Below the pieces are notes generated by a model. That model saw only the letters and a list, made by a program, of their open reading frames with translations, had not been told where the DNA came from and searched no databases. 64,000 bases of DNA, taken from Aphelenchoides besseyi. Taxonomy: Eukaryota; Nematoda; Chromadorea; Rhabditida; Aphelenchoididae. Of this stretch, positions 36,150 through 47,474 are shown piece by piece (position 1 is the stretch's first letter; every line of letters starts with the position of its first letter). Position numbers and translations under genes: made by a program. The DNA lies in the NCBI GenBank assembly GCA_024699855.1, contig JAMPIQ010000006.1:1-64000 (forward strand), written 5' to 3'.

Positions 36150-36589
36150 CTGAATACCAGCGAATTATTCGACAAGACGTGTGAAAGAAATTGAATGGCA
36201 AACGCTTAGGAAACACGTACGAGCATTTTAATCAAGAAAAAAGCGAATACTAGTTCAGAAACTGAAAGGTTGAAGGATTGATGTTCACGGGTTAAATTCG
36301 GAACGTCCGGAAGAACAAATTGAAAAGTGATTTCTGTTGATGATCGTGAAACGAACAGCCGACTTAGCGTTTTTCGGCTCATCCACCCGCTTCTTCGATT
36401 ATTTTCGTGGATGAGCAGTTGGAAAAACCACGAGGCAAAAGAACAAAGCAGTTGGTCATGATCCCCTTCGTGGAGTTCGAATGCCAATTGCGACTTTTTC
36501 ATTGAGTCGAGAGTGACGTACAGATCATCGGGTCGTTCAAGTGGAATTCGAAAAAGTGGTGTTCTTGGAGGACTGTAAATCTTGAACAT
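35828..36589 (-). CDS. Candidate gene: 123-aa exon plus downstream exons (unrecognised)
   Basis: The exon 36221-36589 runs from ATG (MFKIYSPPRTPLFRIPLERP) for 123 codons to a GTACGTG donor. Its composition is protein-like, with hydrophobic stretches LCSFASWFFQLLI and LVFAFFLIKML. It splices in phase 0 to exon 36028-36149 (MDRRLSVGIP...EEASVG). From there the frame can end in a short exon at about 35828-35882 (TKLSSSTPQSCF, TGA), or exon 36028-36149 may serve the K+ channel instead. I recognise no domain. Whether this is a separate gene or the most distal part of the channel gene is open. Confidence 0.4.
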
Positions 36590-37508
36590 AGTCGAATTAT
36601 GATTTTAATAAGTTTTATGGACGAATGAAAGCCATGAACAAGTTTGCTGAACCCTAAAGATAAACCGAACAAAAAGACCAATGACAAGGGAAATGGCCCC
36701 TGAGGTTAAAAGTTGGAAGCTCGTTGAGAGTCGAGAGCGACAGATTGCCGAGAGAGCAGTCGGCTGCCGATCGAGCAAATGCCGTTGAAGACGATGAGTT
36801 CGCATTCTTTTTCGTTGTGGTTGCTATTTGCTGTGGTCGATTTCTGGAATTCGAAACAATTTGAACTCATAAAAGTTTACAGAAAAACTAACTTCTGTGA
36901 TTGTCGTTTTTCAGCAACTGCCTAATAACTTTCTAGCAAACTCGGAAAACAGATCTATCAGTCCATTTCACTACTCTTGTTCATCCATCAAAGTTGGCGA
37001 AAAGCATCATGTTTGGCAAGTCGTGACACGTCTTTCAAAAGTTCCAATCAAAAATTCATTTCAAAAAACACGAAGAACAAGTAATGGGTCTTGAAAAGCG
37101 TTTGACTTGGCAATCTCGTTTATCAAAAACTAAAAAGCTCTAAACAGATCTCTTAATAACAAGAACTATTTTAGTGACAATTCATTGCACAAACGCGTTA
37201 GTCAGAGACAATCGATTCGGTGCCCAATTTCAACGGCTGAAGCGTGAGAAAGCGGTCGATGTTCTTAACGGCATCATCATTCGGTTCTGCTTTGTGGTTT
37301 AAAATTTTATGTGTGTATGAAGATGTCTTTTGCTGTTTTTCTTTGCGTTTGTGAATTTTTGACCTTCAACTTGTTTCAGCACAAACAGCAGTTTATTTGT
37401 TCAATAACGTTTGGAAATGAGAAACAATGCAAGAATACAACAAGAAAATTTTGATCAAATTAAAGTTATACAACCCGAAATAGTTCAACCATATAAATAC
37501 CACAGAAG
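36590..37508. other. No gene seen
   Basis: AT-rich spacer between the 36.5 kb exon and the TauE/SafE gene. The short ORFs here overlap in several frames and lack splice support. Confidence 0.5.
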
Positions 37509-39530
37509 TTAGTCATTATTGACGATGATCGAAGTCGAGTGCTCCGAATGAACTGCACTTTCCGCGTTGCTTCCCGTCGATGTGGAAAGTCGAGGCTTCA
37601 ATGCTTCGATGCGTTCACTCAATCGCTGACCAAGTTTGCTCAAACAGAAAAAGAAAAGCATTCTAAGGATTTTTTAATATTTTATTCTTGACTGTTAACT
37701 AACCCGACGATGATAATCACACCACCGATTATGATCAACGACAATGGCGGCTTCGTAATCAAAAATCCCACCACCGCTAAAGTCTCCAGAATATAAACAA
37801 AACTGGCAAGAACTTGACGGTGAAGATGCGACGATAAGAAGGCGCCCATCGGGGAGCAGGTAACAACAACTGGAATCGATACAAGAAAATATTCGTATGC
37901 TAGCGAGGAAATTTCGCTCATCATTAAGGATCTCCAATAGAATCCGACCTGTTAAAAATCGATAAGAACAGATAAATTGCAAGGTCTTTAATGCTCGAAT
38001 TCAACAGCTCTCGTCCCGACGAACTTACCCATGTATTCAAGCACATAAGAATAACGCTCGTTGGGGTTGCTACCTGGATTACAGTCAATGATATAACTGT
38101 TTTCAACTACTTGCCTTCTCAGATACACGAAATAGAAGAGTCAAGATCGAGAAACTACAAATGTCGACTCCACTTCCACAGAAACCGCTAAGAAGACCCG
38201 AAAAACAAAAAGATCAAAAGTCAAAAAGAGCTTACGAGATTAAACAACATTTCAGTTAAGTTGTTTGTTTTGCAAAGCTAATTTTGCGTTAATACGATAA
38301 GCCGATCAAAATTTCAACTTACCACCAAACAATCCTGTTGCAAATAAAACGAACGCTTTCCAGATCTTGAAATCTGGAATCGCATCGTAAGTAATCCGTT
38401 TGCGTTGAAGATTCAAGATCAGAAGAGAAATAGCAAAAGCAAACCATATGGAAACAAAGAGCATCTGAAAGTCAATGGAATCAAATAACCCTCGGTCGAA
38501 ATAGTGTCACAATCGCATTGACACCAAATTTGTCTCAAAATTATTATGCTTCTCAGAAATGACCGACTTTGAGCTTCAACTCTGCATGGTTTTTTTGAAG
38601 AATCAGTTAGGTGGTGTAAATGGAAAAAGTAATAATACAACAGCTCTTCAACTCGAACCTTTTTCTGTTGACCTAAAATACACCCATCTGTTTGAAGTGA
38701 ACAATAAACTAACCTGTTAGGATATTGTCCCAAAACTGTAGAGTCAAAATAATGGAAAAGAACGCGCCCAAAGACGAATATGCAATGGAGTGCCATTCGA
38801 CCTAAAAACAATAATCTAATTTTGCCGAAAATTACTCACCTTCACACGCATCCAAATCACAGTAAAAGACGATGCTGCCATTCCTTCAACAAAAATATTA
38901 GAACTTCCAAGCAATTGAAATCAACCACAAGATTGTATCATCAAAGAGAAGTCTCGAGCAGCCACCGGATCGATATGTAAAAGCAACGTCATCACCGGAA
39001 AAGCCACTGCAATAATACTGTTGATATGTTCAATAGAAACTCACTTACCAGCACCACCGCCTTCGCTTGTTGCACCTAAAAATTTTCGTTAAGTGTTTTC
39101 GTTTTGAACGTAACCAGAAACAAATGCTCCCAAAATCATTGTAATTGCCATCTCGTATCTAGTCGGATATAAACGAAAGATGTTATAGCGAATTGCCAGT
39201 GACCACCAGATAGTTTGAAAGAAAACAAACGGGATAATGAAGGCGAGATATTTGCGATAACTAAATTACTATTTCGATCAATGATTCCAACAACGAACCG
39301 TTCATGAAAAGAAAGATTTGGATTGTCAAGACGCCGTTTCTGAAGTTTATCGTCGAGTTTTTGGCCTCAAAAATAACTCGTTGAGATCTCAGAAATGTTC
39401 GTCACTCACCTTCTAGAAAGTATTTTCGGAAGAATTCACCAATTCCTCGACGTTTCTTTGCACGATAAACTTCGTTCTCTGAGAAAGTCAATCTTCCAAC
39501 ATCGATTTCCAGAGGTTCAATTTTCGACAT
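37509..39530 (-). CDS. TauE/SafE-family (DUF81-type) multi-pass membrane protein
   Basis: Thirteen exons encode about 415 aa: 39410-39530, 39299-39365, 39115-39260, 39049-39075, 38926-39006, 38840-38883, 38714-38801, 38659-38672, 38323-38464, 38115-38187, 38029-38073, 37704-37948, 37509-37662. A cytosolic N-terminus is followed by repeated membrane segments. The first half carries GATSEGGGAVAFPVMTL...ARDFSLMIQ. The second carries GFCGSGVDICSFSILTL and a SPMGAFLSSHLHRQVLASF segment typical of this permease family. Relatives export organic sulfonates or sulfite; the substrate here is unknown. The 38659-38672 exon is only 14 nt. The intron at 38074-38114 is GC-AG (GAGAAG|GCAAGT). The phase at the 38323/38187 junction is off by one base, so an indel or unusual splice is needed there. 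Confidence 0.85.
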
Positions 39531-40481
39531 CCCAAACACTCTCGTGACGATTATCGTATGTCAATTGAAGTTGTGAAACAAAGTTGATGCGCAGACGGAA
39601 ATACCGTTCGATTGATCGCCCGTTTTACAGGCGAGTAGCTCAGCAGTGACAACGGGAATAAGTGCGCATGTGAACTGTTGTCTGAAATGCAGAGATCAAA
39701 GACAAACGACTAATTTCGATTTGAAACGCAATCACGAATTGTTGTCTTCGGTTTACAAACAAATCTCAACGTTTTGAATGAACGTCTATGTTCGAGCTTT
39801 GGATAAATCCAAAAAACGTAGACTCTAGTTGACGTAAACATCCGAAAATGAATCCGATTTGCTGAAAAACTATTTGGCGAACAGGAGAGTTCAAAGAACA
39901 AAACAAACCGAATGTTTCGATGGTGAGAAAATCTTGACGATAAGACGCAAATCGTACGAGTCAGCAATTTTTTCGATTGCGGAAGCAAAAGAATACAAAG
40001 AGTTTTCTGTTGGAAATACCTTTCAGCAATACGACGATTAAGTACGTACATTCGTTCTGTTCAGCGTTTGTGGGAAAAGCAAAGAGATTAAGCGGTTCGA
40101 TCGTACTTTGGAAAGTGCTCCTCAAAATCATAATCAACAGCACAGTTTTTACGGTTTGATGTTTGAAGGTCGACAGCAAATCCGAGAGTAACTGAAGTCA
40201 AATAGACGAGTACAAGGTGGTACACGAATGGAAGAGCAAAAAACGTTACGTCAAATAAAAAACGGAAATTCTGTTTGTTTGACTGAAAATCAAACACGTT
40301 CGACAGTAAAATCCGCACCTTCGTTTGTTTCCAATGTAATCTTAGTTTCTAGCTTGAACGACTCGACTGTGTTTCCATAACTCATTGATTTACTTCAACA
40401 ACAACATAAGTTTAAACAATCGTGTATATCCTGATTCGTAGAGAAACTCAATTCCTACACCCACTAACAGTGAGAATAAAA
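39531..40481. other. No gene seen
   Basis: Short ORFs on both strands have no family resemblance or convincing splice sites. The upstream region of the TauE/SafE gene lies at the left end. Confidence 0.5.
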
Positions 40482-40774
40482 CTACTTGGCCAATTGACTC
40501 TTTTGTAAATGCTCGACCATGAACTCAGAAGCGTCCAACATTCGATCAACGCAGTTCGTAATACACGTTTGATGTTTGTGGTCCATTTTAGACGGCGGAC
40601 GACTGTCGGTGAAGCAGATATCGAAGCATCGCGATGAGAGAGTGCTAACCTGTAAAAATTTCTAAATTTTAATTGCTCTCAATTACGAACCTGCTCAGAG
40701 AACTTTTGACGTTGTGACTCTGCTTGCAACTGTTGAATCAATCGATGACCAGATTCCGATTCGTAAGAACTCAT
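40482..40774 (-). CDS. TIMM8: Tim8-like small TIM chaperone
   Basis: Two exons (40691-40774 and 40482-40649) encode 83 aa, the usual size. The twin CX3C signature is visible as CFDIC and CITNC, separated by about 15 residues, with the QAESQRQKFSEQV helix before it and a helix rich in hydrophobic and polar residues after. With Tim13 this protein forms the intermembrane-space chaperone that escorts hydrophobic precursors to the mitochondrial inner membrane; the cysteines form two disulfides. It lies 215 bp downstream of the kinesin stop on the same strand, a spacing compatible with a shared transcript in genomes that use trans-splicing. Confidence 0.88.
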
Positions 40775-40989
40775 TTTAGACGCAGAACTTTAAACGCAAA
40801 GATGAGTGTTTTAGTTCAACAACATCAGGAAAAATCTCGAATGGCAACAAGAAGACCATTGATTTAACTTCTTCGAGCTCAAAGACAAAGGAAATTTATT
40901 GCAACTGAGCGACAACACAAAAGAACTACCAGCGTATACAGACCTAATCAACAATGGGAATAGATTAAAAGACACAAAATTGAAGATGT

Positions 40990-43234
40990 TCACGCACGTC
41001 GATTGCCGCCAACACACTTCGGACGTCGCGTGATATTCGAAATGCGTTCGGCAAAATTCAAGCTGCTCACAGACTCCTGAAGATTCTGAACGTCGCCAGT
41101 GATCTGAACGATCATCAAAGTTTTGCTGTCGCCCGCTGTAATCAGAAAACCTCTTACTGGAAACTCATTCAATAACTTACTTAATGAATCTTCCAATATT
41201 CTCGTCAACTGACAATTTCGAAACGGCACATGTGTTTGATTTCTTCTCAGCGCCAAAACTACATTACCAAGCTCCGACAGCGATTTGTTAATGAACTTGG
41301 CTTCTTGTAGTTGTGCTCCAGTGACTTGTGAGCGTGCCACTCGTTCAGATCCGGCTAAACATTCGAAATCAGTCACGAAAACATCAAAATCCAATACCCA
41401 AATCAACCAGATTCAAACGACCAACCCACTCGTTTCCCGAATCCCGATCAATCATCTTAACAGTTAACATGACCAGCGCATGAGATCGACTGGAACAGGC
41501 GTTGAGGGCCGTTGCTGCAGTTGATCGATTTTTGTGTCCAATTTGAATAAGCGACTGAAGATCCTCAACGGACTTAACTGTCACTCGTCTTATTCCACGA
41601 ATCTCCGGTCGACCTTCGTTGTCCAAACGAATTTGCACTTTGGTTCCACCGTTTTCCAACAAATCACTGAAATCGAATAAGAAACTTGTAACTAGTGTGT
41701 AACTCACCGAATCTTTTCGTTGTAAATTTCGATCATGCAACAGTTGACTTCGTACTCCAAACAATCTTGTTTCGTTTCCAACAAATAGAAAATCTCCTGA
41801 GCTGCTCTTCGACTGATTCCAGGATTTGATTCGGGACCCTGAAAAAGTTTGTTATTCAAGTCCATTAAGTTCGTTCATCTCACTTCCATCGTGTGTGTTT
41901 TCCCTGAAGACTTTACGGTTATTCCTGTTTACGTAAACGATTACTCACCACTCCCAGTGTGTCCGTAAGCGAAAATTGAAACATTTTTACCGTCCAAACA
42001 CGACTGAATTAGTGGAGCTACTTCGTCGAAAACCTAAACGGCTTTAAAAAATGAATGAAAAGCTTTTTCTCACGTCAATTTGAGTTGCATCGGGACTGAA
42101 AACTTTGTCGAATAAGAATCGTTTTGGTGTTGGATCACAGTTAATAGAAACACAGTCAACATCCAACGGATCCAAAGCAATTGCCTGTTGATTACCGGGT
42201 TTGATTCGACAGAAAACGCGAATGTTTCCTAAAACAATGAAAACAATTCAAAAGTCAACGACCAACCTCGTAGTTCGATTAGAACGTTGTGAAGAGCTCG
42301 TCGCAATTCGACTTCTTCTTGGTATCGTCGAAGCAATTTGTTGAAACTGTCGGGAATCGCGGCGACCAACTGATTTCGCAAACTTTCAAACGCCGTTGAC
42401 ATCTCCAGTTGATAATCTTTAGCGAATGCTTTTAGCGAATTCTGAAAAAGAAAAAAAAGCTAAAATGCTGAATATCAGTTTACGTTTTCTTCATTCAACT
42501 TTTGTAGTTCTCGTCGAAGTGTGATCAGCTGAACATCATCCGTAACCACTAATGGAAATGGATCCGATGGAAGCGATGGAGTAGTCGAGCCGGAACATGT
42601 TTCTGCTTCGGTTTGACATGTCGAGTCCATCGTAAGAGGGATGTTGCAATAGTGGATTTGTCGAGCACATTTCTCGTGTAGTCTTCGATTTTCCAATTGT
42701 GCGCATTTGAGCGAATGACGAAGTTCAAGGTTCTCGGTTGAAAGGCGGCCAAAATCCAAGGATAAAAAGGAAATTCCCTTTAGAACTTTTTTCTTCTCCG
42801 AATCAATTGGAATGGGAACTAAAACAGTGACAATGAAACCTCGTAAAGTTGCATCAAAACATCAGTTTATCGTCGAATAGGAGCAGAAAAGCGAACTTAA
42901 ACGGAACACTTGGCATCCGCTAAGGGTCACTTCTCAACTACAATCTGCTGATTTTCTCTAACTGACCGTTGTATTTGGTTCGCAGTTCATCCAATTCACC
43001 TTCGAGTTCATCGATCACCAATTCCAGATTAGCAATTAACGCTTCTTTGTCCTAGAAAACAAAAACGTTTAAGATCGTGGACTGACGACTTACGCGAAGA
43101 TTCGCTTCCAGAAACTTGTAACGCAAATCTTCGCATCGTTGTTCCAATTTTTCCGCTGGACATTGCTCAAAAAAGTCGATTTCATCGGGAGGCAATCCAT
43201 CGACTTCGATCGTCGGGTCCATTTCTGGAGCCAT
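40990..43234 (-). CDS. Kinesin-14 type C-terminal motor
   Basis: About 11 exons encode roughly 570 aa. The N-terminal half is coiled coil ([40 protein letters not shown]). The neck and motor start [12 protein letters not shown], the class-14 signature. The P-loop is [13 protein letters not shown], switch [14 protein letters not shown] and switch II LVDLAGSERV, followed by [15 protein letters not shown]. The motor ends close to the C-terminus ([10 protein letters not shown]), so it should be minus-end directed, acting in spindle or cargo transport. A 20-nt exon at about 41884-41903 encodes GKTHTME of the P-loop. The first exon is preceded by a CATTTCAG acceptor just upstream of the ATG, so a 5' exon or spliced leader is likely. 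An eye-read exon border may be off by one base. Confidence 0.92.
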
Positions 43235-43362
43235 AAATTTGAGCAAAATGACCTGAAATGGACGTGTCAATGCAACTTCAAAATAAAGCTAATTAAACAC
43301 ACGGATACCAGTGGAATTATGATTCAAATTCACGCGAGAACGTGAAACCTCTCGCCCGATTG
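43235..43362. promoter_or_regulatory. Probable shared promoter between kinesin-14 and a small plus-strand gene
   Basis: Only 128 bp separate the two divergent start codons, so control sites for both should lie within it or inside the first exons. No TATA box was recognised. Confidence 0.4.
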
Positions 43363-43587
43363 ATGAGCCGCAAGCCGCCGCAACAAAAGCTCGACAACTT
43401 CATTGCAATTCTGGAGCGTTTTTCGATCGAAGCGGAAGAGATCCGGTATTACGATTGGGCATCACAGATGGGCGGAAAATCGACGGCGATGAGGTTAAGC
43501 GACATAAGCAGAAAACTCAAACGCTGCGAAGTAAACGAACGATTTCATTTGTTCAACCAAAAGATTTACGATAATGAAACCGTTTGA
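43363..43587 (+). CDS. Small helical protein, 74 aa (unrecognised)
   Basis: A single-exon frame starts MSRKPPQQKLDNFIAILERF and ends QKIYDNETV. It is rich in charged, helix-forming residues with two Trp/Tyr positions (RYYDWASQMGG). The start codon was chosen as the first ATG of a frame that opens after an upstream stop. The gene faces away from the kinesin gene. Size and composition would suit a small mitochondrial or ribosome-associated protein, but no family was identified. Confidence 0.55.
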   Translation: MSRKPPQQKLDNFIAILERFSIEAEEIRYYDWASQMGGKSTAMRLSDISRKLKRCEVNERFHLFNQKIYDNETV

Positions 43588-44476
43588 TTGAAATATCTGC
43601 TAATGGAAAGTACGAGAATCCTTTTCTTCCGGAATCTTCATTCGATTTCTTCTGTAAAGAACATGAGCTTATCGTATGCCACTTGACATAAACCGATAAA
43701 ACTGATTTACGATGAACGTCAAATAAAAAGTTGAATGAGATCGAATGCGGTTTATAACCAAACGCTCCTCTCAACTTCGACTCATGAATGACAGTCGAAT
43801 TCTTTTGAGAGGACCACCAAACTTCACTGCCATTTCAGCGGTCTTGTGGTTATCAAACTTCAATGAACCGATCGTATATAAACTCGAAAAGATGGGGACA
43901 AGTGCGTAAACGTTTTTGCCGCCAATCGCGTGGAATCGACGAGCACGAACGAGTGGATCGTGCAAACAAAAGTGCGATCAATTAAAACCGGAGAGTCCCC
44001 AATAATCATCAAACGGATAAGCAGGAAGTCAAACAGTTCAATTGATTGCTGAATAATAAGAAACGAATAATATTTTCGATCCGTCGAAAACAAGCTCCCG
44101 AGTTGGAATGAACGTTGCGATACGTTTGAGAAGTGGCCACAAGTTCGTTTCAGCGGAAGAAAGTGTTGTCGTGGCAAAAAACTTTCAGCTCCGCATATTT
44201 TCACTCATTTCTGAAAAATTCCAATCGCAACGGAACTCAAAACCGCTCGCCAATCTCAACCGATTCTTCGCCGCTCCGTCCAAACGTTTTTGCTCAGCAA
44301 ATTCCACGGAAGATAAATTTTTAATCTCGCAATCGGCCACAGATGTTTGGAATGCGTTTATAAACCTTAGTCCACACCCTTCGTACTGAGGCAACGAGTC
44401 TGAAGATCATTCCGACCACAACGCACGTGTCGTCGAACTAACGACTCCGAAGGCTTTCTTTTTTGGCTTGGAGCGT
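43588..44476. other. No confident gene
   Basis: Opposing ORFs at 44108-44389 (+) and 44185-44394 (-) overlap each other and cannot both be real. A 64-aa minus frame at 43771-43965 reads IGGKNVYALVPIFSSLYTIG and might be an exon, but no partner was found. Confidence 0.3.
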
Positions 44477-44728
44477 TCATTCAAATTCTGATTGCTGTCG
44501 AATTGATCGCAGCGGGAATTTGCACCGATCGACGGTCTGCTCGTTTATCTTCATCAGGAACTCGTAACCTTGAACGGCGGGTGCGGCAACTTCCGAGTTT
44601 AGCGGCTTAAAGAAAAGAGCAAAAATAAGCATAGAAATACGATTGTCGATACTTCTCAGTAATGTTGTCAAACCAATTTGATGTGCAAACACGCTTAGCC
44701 GTTGCAGTTCTCTAACCCAGTAACTCAA
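44477..44728 (-). CDS. Candidate small protein, 83 aa or spliced 54 aa
   Basis: The ORF starts MSYWVRELQRLS and ends SIRQQSEFE. A TTTCTTTAAG acceptor at about 44609, before PLNSEVAAPAVQGYEF, together with a GTGTTT donor after QRLS would remove the hydrophobic middle in frame and give about 54 aa. The C-terminal exon looks coding. No family recognised. Confidence 0.35.
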   Translation of the reverse strand: MSYWVRELQRLSVFAHQIGLTTLLRSIDNRISMLIFALFFKPLNSEVAAPAVQGYEFLMKINEQTVDRCKFPLRSIRQQSEFE

Positions 44729-46149
44729 ACAGAATCATGAATGCAAACATACGACAATAACATACACAAATACCAACGATTACCGCCGCTTAGCATAAAA
44801 TCCACAAAAAGAGCAGCAGCGTTTAGCTCCGTGAATACGCGCGACCCAAATTTCGCATTTCCGATTCACTACTTTTGCTCAAATCCCGTGAGATTATGAA
44901 GAAAAACAAAGTATCCACCACAATGTTAAAAGTGTTTTTTAAAGTCATTCAACTCGACGAGAAGTGCGATTGAAAAGTTCACGTAAAGACGAGTAACTTG
45001 ATCTAAAGAACGGGAGCAGAGAGTTTGGGATTTTCGTTAGAAACGTGAAAAGTTCAAGTTGAAAACAGCTATCAAAGCTCATCAGTACTGATCGAATGAC
45101 GTTCATGTTCCATGAAACTTAAAGCTTATTCTTTGGAGTAATTATACTTCCGCTTGAATGATTGCGCGTGTTGCTGTGAAGTAGAATAATTGCGTGAGTT
45201 AAAATCAACAGCAAACGTTCTACTTTTAAAGTCGCCATCAACGCTGGATTATCGTTTGACCGTGGAGTCGAAGACAAAAGATCATCGAGAGTTTTTATCA
45301 ACCACTTCTCGGAACAAACATAATTGCGGTTGGAAGTCACGGACATAACACCAAAAACACTTTCTCTAATCCTTTTCATTCAGAAGACAACTTTTTTCGA
45401 AGACCGTGAAACATCAGAGGACTGTGGTCTTGATGAAAAACTCAAATACGAAGTGCGCGGAATAATCTTCAAATGCTCGGTAATTACTTCCGTCTTGTCG
45501 AAAAAATACCAAAAGAGAAGTTGGCACATTTCCAGGAATCATTTTACTTTTCATCACTTCGTAAAATCTCTTAATACCAAAAGTGATCGCCTATGGAAAG
45601 CTTTCAAATTATTCATCGCCAAATAGACGTCTATAATTGACGGCCAGTTCGTAAAAACAACTTAAATGAAAGTGATTGTTCTTTCAAATGCCGATTATGA
45701 TCGAAACATTTTTCTTTCCAATGTTTCCATCCCCTTAGTGTGTATCGTCAATGTCGTTAGGTTTAAGTGCACAGCTCATTGGGTGCTTTCTAACGAAAAG
45801 AAACATAAAACACTAACAACAATTCGATCTAATGGATCAATTCACGAAAACGAAATTCGAACACTGGAAGTTTCTTCTAAAAGCTAATGGTCAAACCACG
45901 TGCATTTTCGCTCCCAAGCACTCGACTATCTTGCACGTGAATGACCGTTAGGATTATTGAAGAGCGTGACGAGAAATAATCCACACACTTCAGAATTAGA
46001 AGTACGCGAAACAAAAATCAACAGAAAGCGGAAATCTCGATTCAACTTCTTTTTCTTTAAAAAGAACAACCATTAGAGTTTGCAAAATGACATGTTTATT
46101 CCGATGGGTCAAACTGTTAATTGAGTTCAGCACATTGCAGGAACACAAC
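44729..46149. other. No gene seen
   Basis: AT-rich spacer. ORFs at 45119-45379 (-) and 45324-45626 (+) oppose each other and lack splice or family support. Confidence 0.5.
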
Positions 46150-46868
46150 TCAAACGATCGTATCAGGACGTTGTGCAACGTATCGTTCGACTCCCGGAGA
46201 CACCGCGTAGATCTTCTTGGCGAAAGCAGTCAAATTTGGATGATCGTCTTCGAACTGCGGTCCCAGTTTGAACAACGTGGTCACGTGCTCGGCGATCACG
46301 AAATCCGCGTAGCAGATTCCAGACTTGAGCACAAAACCGCCGTGTTCGTTCGCTTCATCGACCACTTGCTCGTAGAATGGAAGCGCTTTCTGTGCCGATG
46401 GAACGAAACTCGATTCGAAAAGTTCTTTCTGAAATCCCGGTCATTGTCTATAGAAGACCTACAAATGAACTCACGTTGTCCTGACCTGGATTGGCCAATC
46501 GAAACAAGTGATAGTCACGATGTTCACGCATACGATCGAAGAAGACTCCGTAGATCTCGTCGGCTCGTGCTCTCTCAAACTCGTCCTTCCCACCCAATGC
46601 AAAACGATAAGCCAAGAAGCGAACGATGGCACCGGATTGACTGATCGGATGACCGTTTACTTCGAGCAACGGAACTTGTTTGTTTGGGAAGTCTAAGTAG
46701 TGACTTGGATCAGCTGATTGAGTGGCTCTTACTTTCTTTGACATTCTGAAATTCGTCACGGGTGTAACGAATATCTTCGAACTCAACATTTGCATGATGG
46801 AACATCAAACGTGGCACTTCTCCAAAGCCACGAACATTGAGGTACATGTATTTGTAGGTAGACGACAT
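46150..46868 (-). CDS. Sigma-type glutathione S-transferase
   Basis: Three exons (46733-46868, 46475-46692, 46150-46428) encode 210 aa, the usual length. The thioredoxin-like N-terminal domain reads YKYMYLNVRGFGEVPRLMFH, with an N-terminal Tyr positioned as the catalytic residue, and has the glutathione-site block QVPLLEVNGHPISQSGAI. The all-helical C-terminal domain contains GICYADFVIAEHVTTL, with the conserved N-capping Asp. It conjugates glutathione to electrophiles in the cytosol; sigma members can also isomerise prostaglandin H2. A MITE lies 130 bp upstream of the start codon and may sit in the promoter. Confidence 0.93.
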
Positions 46869-46997
46869 CTTCAGTTGCCTAATCTAAAAAGACGAAGCAT
46901 TAATAGACGTTGACAGTTCAGCAAAAGAGCAAATGAACATTCTCCGCTGTCTTTAAATAGGTTTTTCAAGCAACACTATAAAACACACAACTCTTCA

Positions 46998-47225
46998 GGG
47001 CCGGTATTAATAGCGGGGGGAAATCGACGAGCTTTCGCCGAAACCTGTGGGGCAAAACTTACAGGTTTTCCCCACAAAAGCTTTGTATTAATACGACAAA
47101 AATCCACCGGGAAACCGCGAAGAGATTTGAAGGAAATGTTTTTATTAGTACCGGCTCAAAAAACTCGGTGTTTTACCCACGAGTTGCGGGGAAACCCCGA
47201 AAAATCGTTTGATTAATACCGGCCC
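46998..47225. mobile_element. 228-bp MITE with perfect 14-bp terminal inverted repeats
   Basis: The element begins GGGCCGGTATTAAT and ends ATTAATACCGGCCC, exact reverse complements. Inside are further GTATTAATAC and GTACCGG-like blocks and GC-rich stem segments, so the single strand could fold strongly. It has no coding capacity. The flanks show CAG on both sides if the element is taken as starting at GGCC (CAG|GGCC...GGCC|CAG), a possible 3-bp target duplication that would suit PIF/Harbinger-like transposition, although that superfamily prefers TWA. It lies between the GST and ZC4H2-like genes. Confidence 0.85.
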
Positions 47226-47474
47226 AGGATTGTTGCACGTTTAAATAAGTACAACGCAAAGAAAACGTGTGTTCTTTGAAACGTAGCAAACTTTCAATAG
47301 TTTTCAGTTTTCGATCTTTTTGTTGCGTTGTACGCACTTGAACGGCGTGTTGTATTTTGTATTCGAATTGAGTAAATTTTTGTTGTAAGTAGTTTGTACT
47401 TCAGCGGACGACAATCAAATTTATAAGTGATAGAACAAACATAAGGAAAAGTAAAGAGCGAGCTTTGAAGAAGA

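Noticed and set aside
36605..36805. Minus ORF directly upstream of the 36.2-36.6 kb exon
   Set aside because: A possible acceptor is present, but the frames do not join the ATG-initiated exon and composition is weak.
45119..45379. 86-aa minus ORF
   Set aside because: No family, no splice or polyadenylation context, and overlapped by an opposing ORF.
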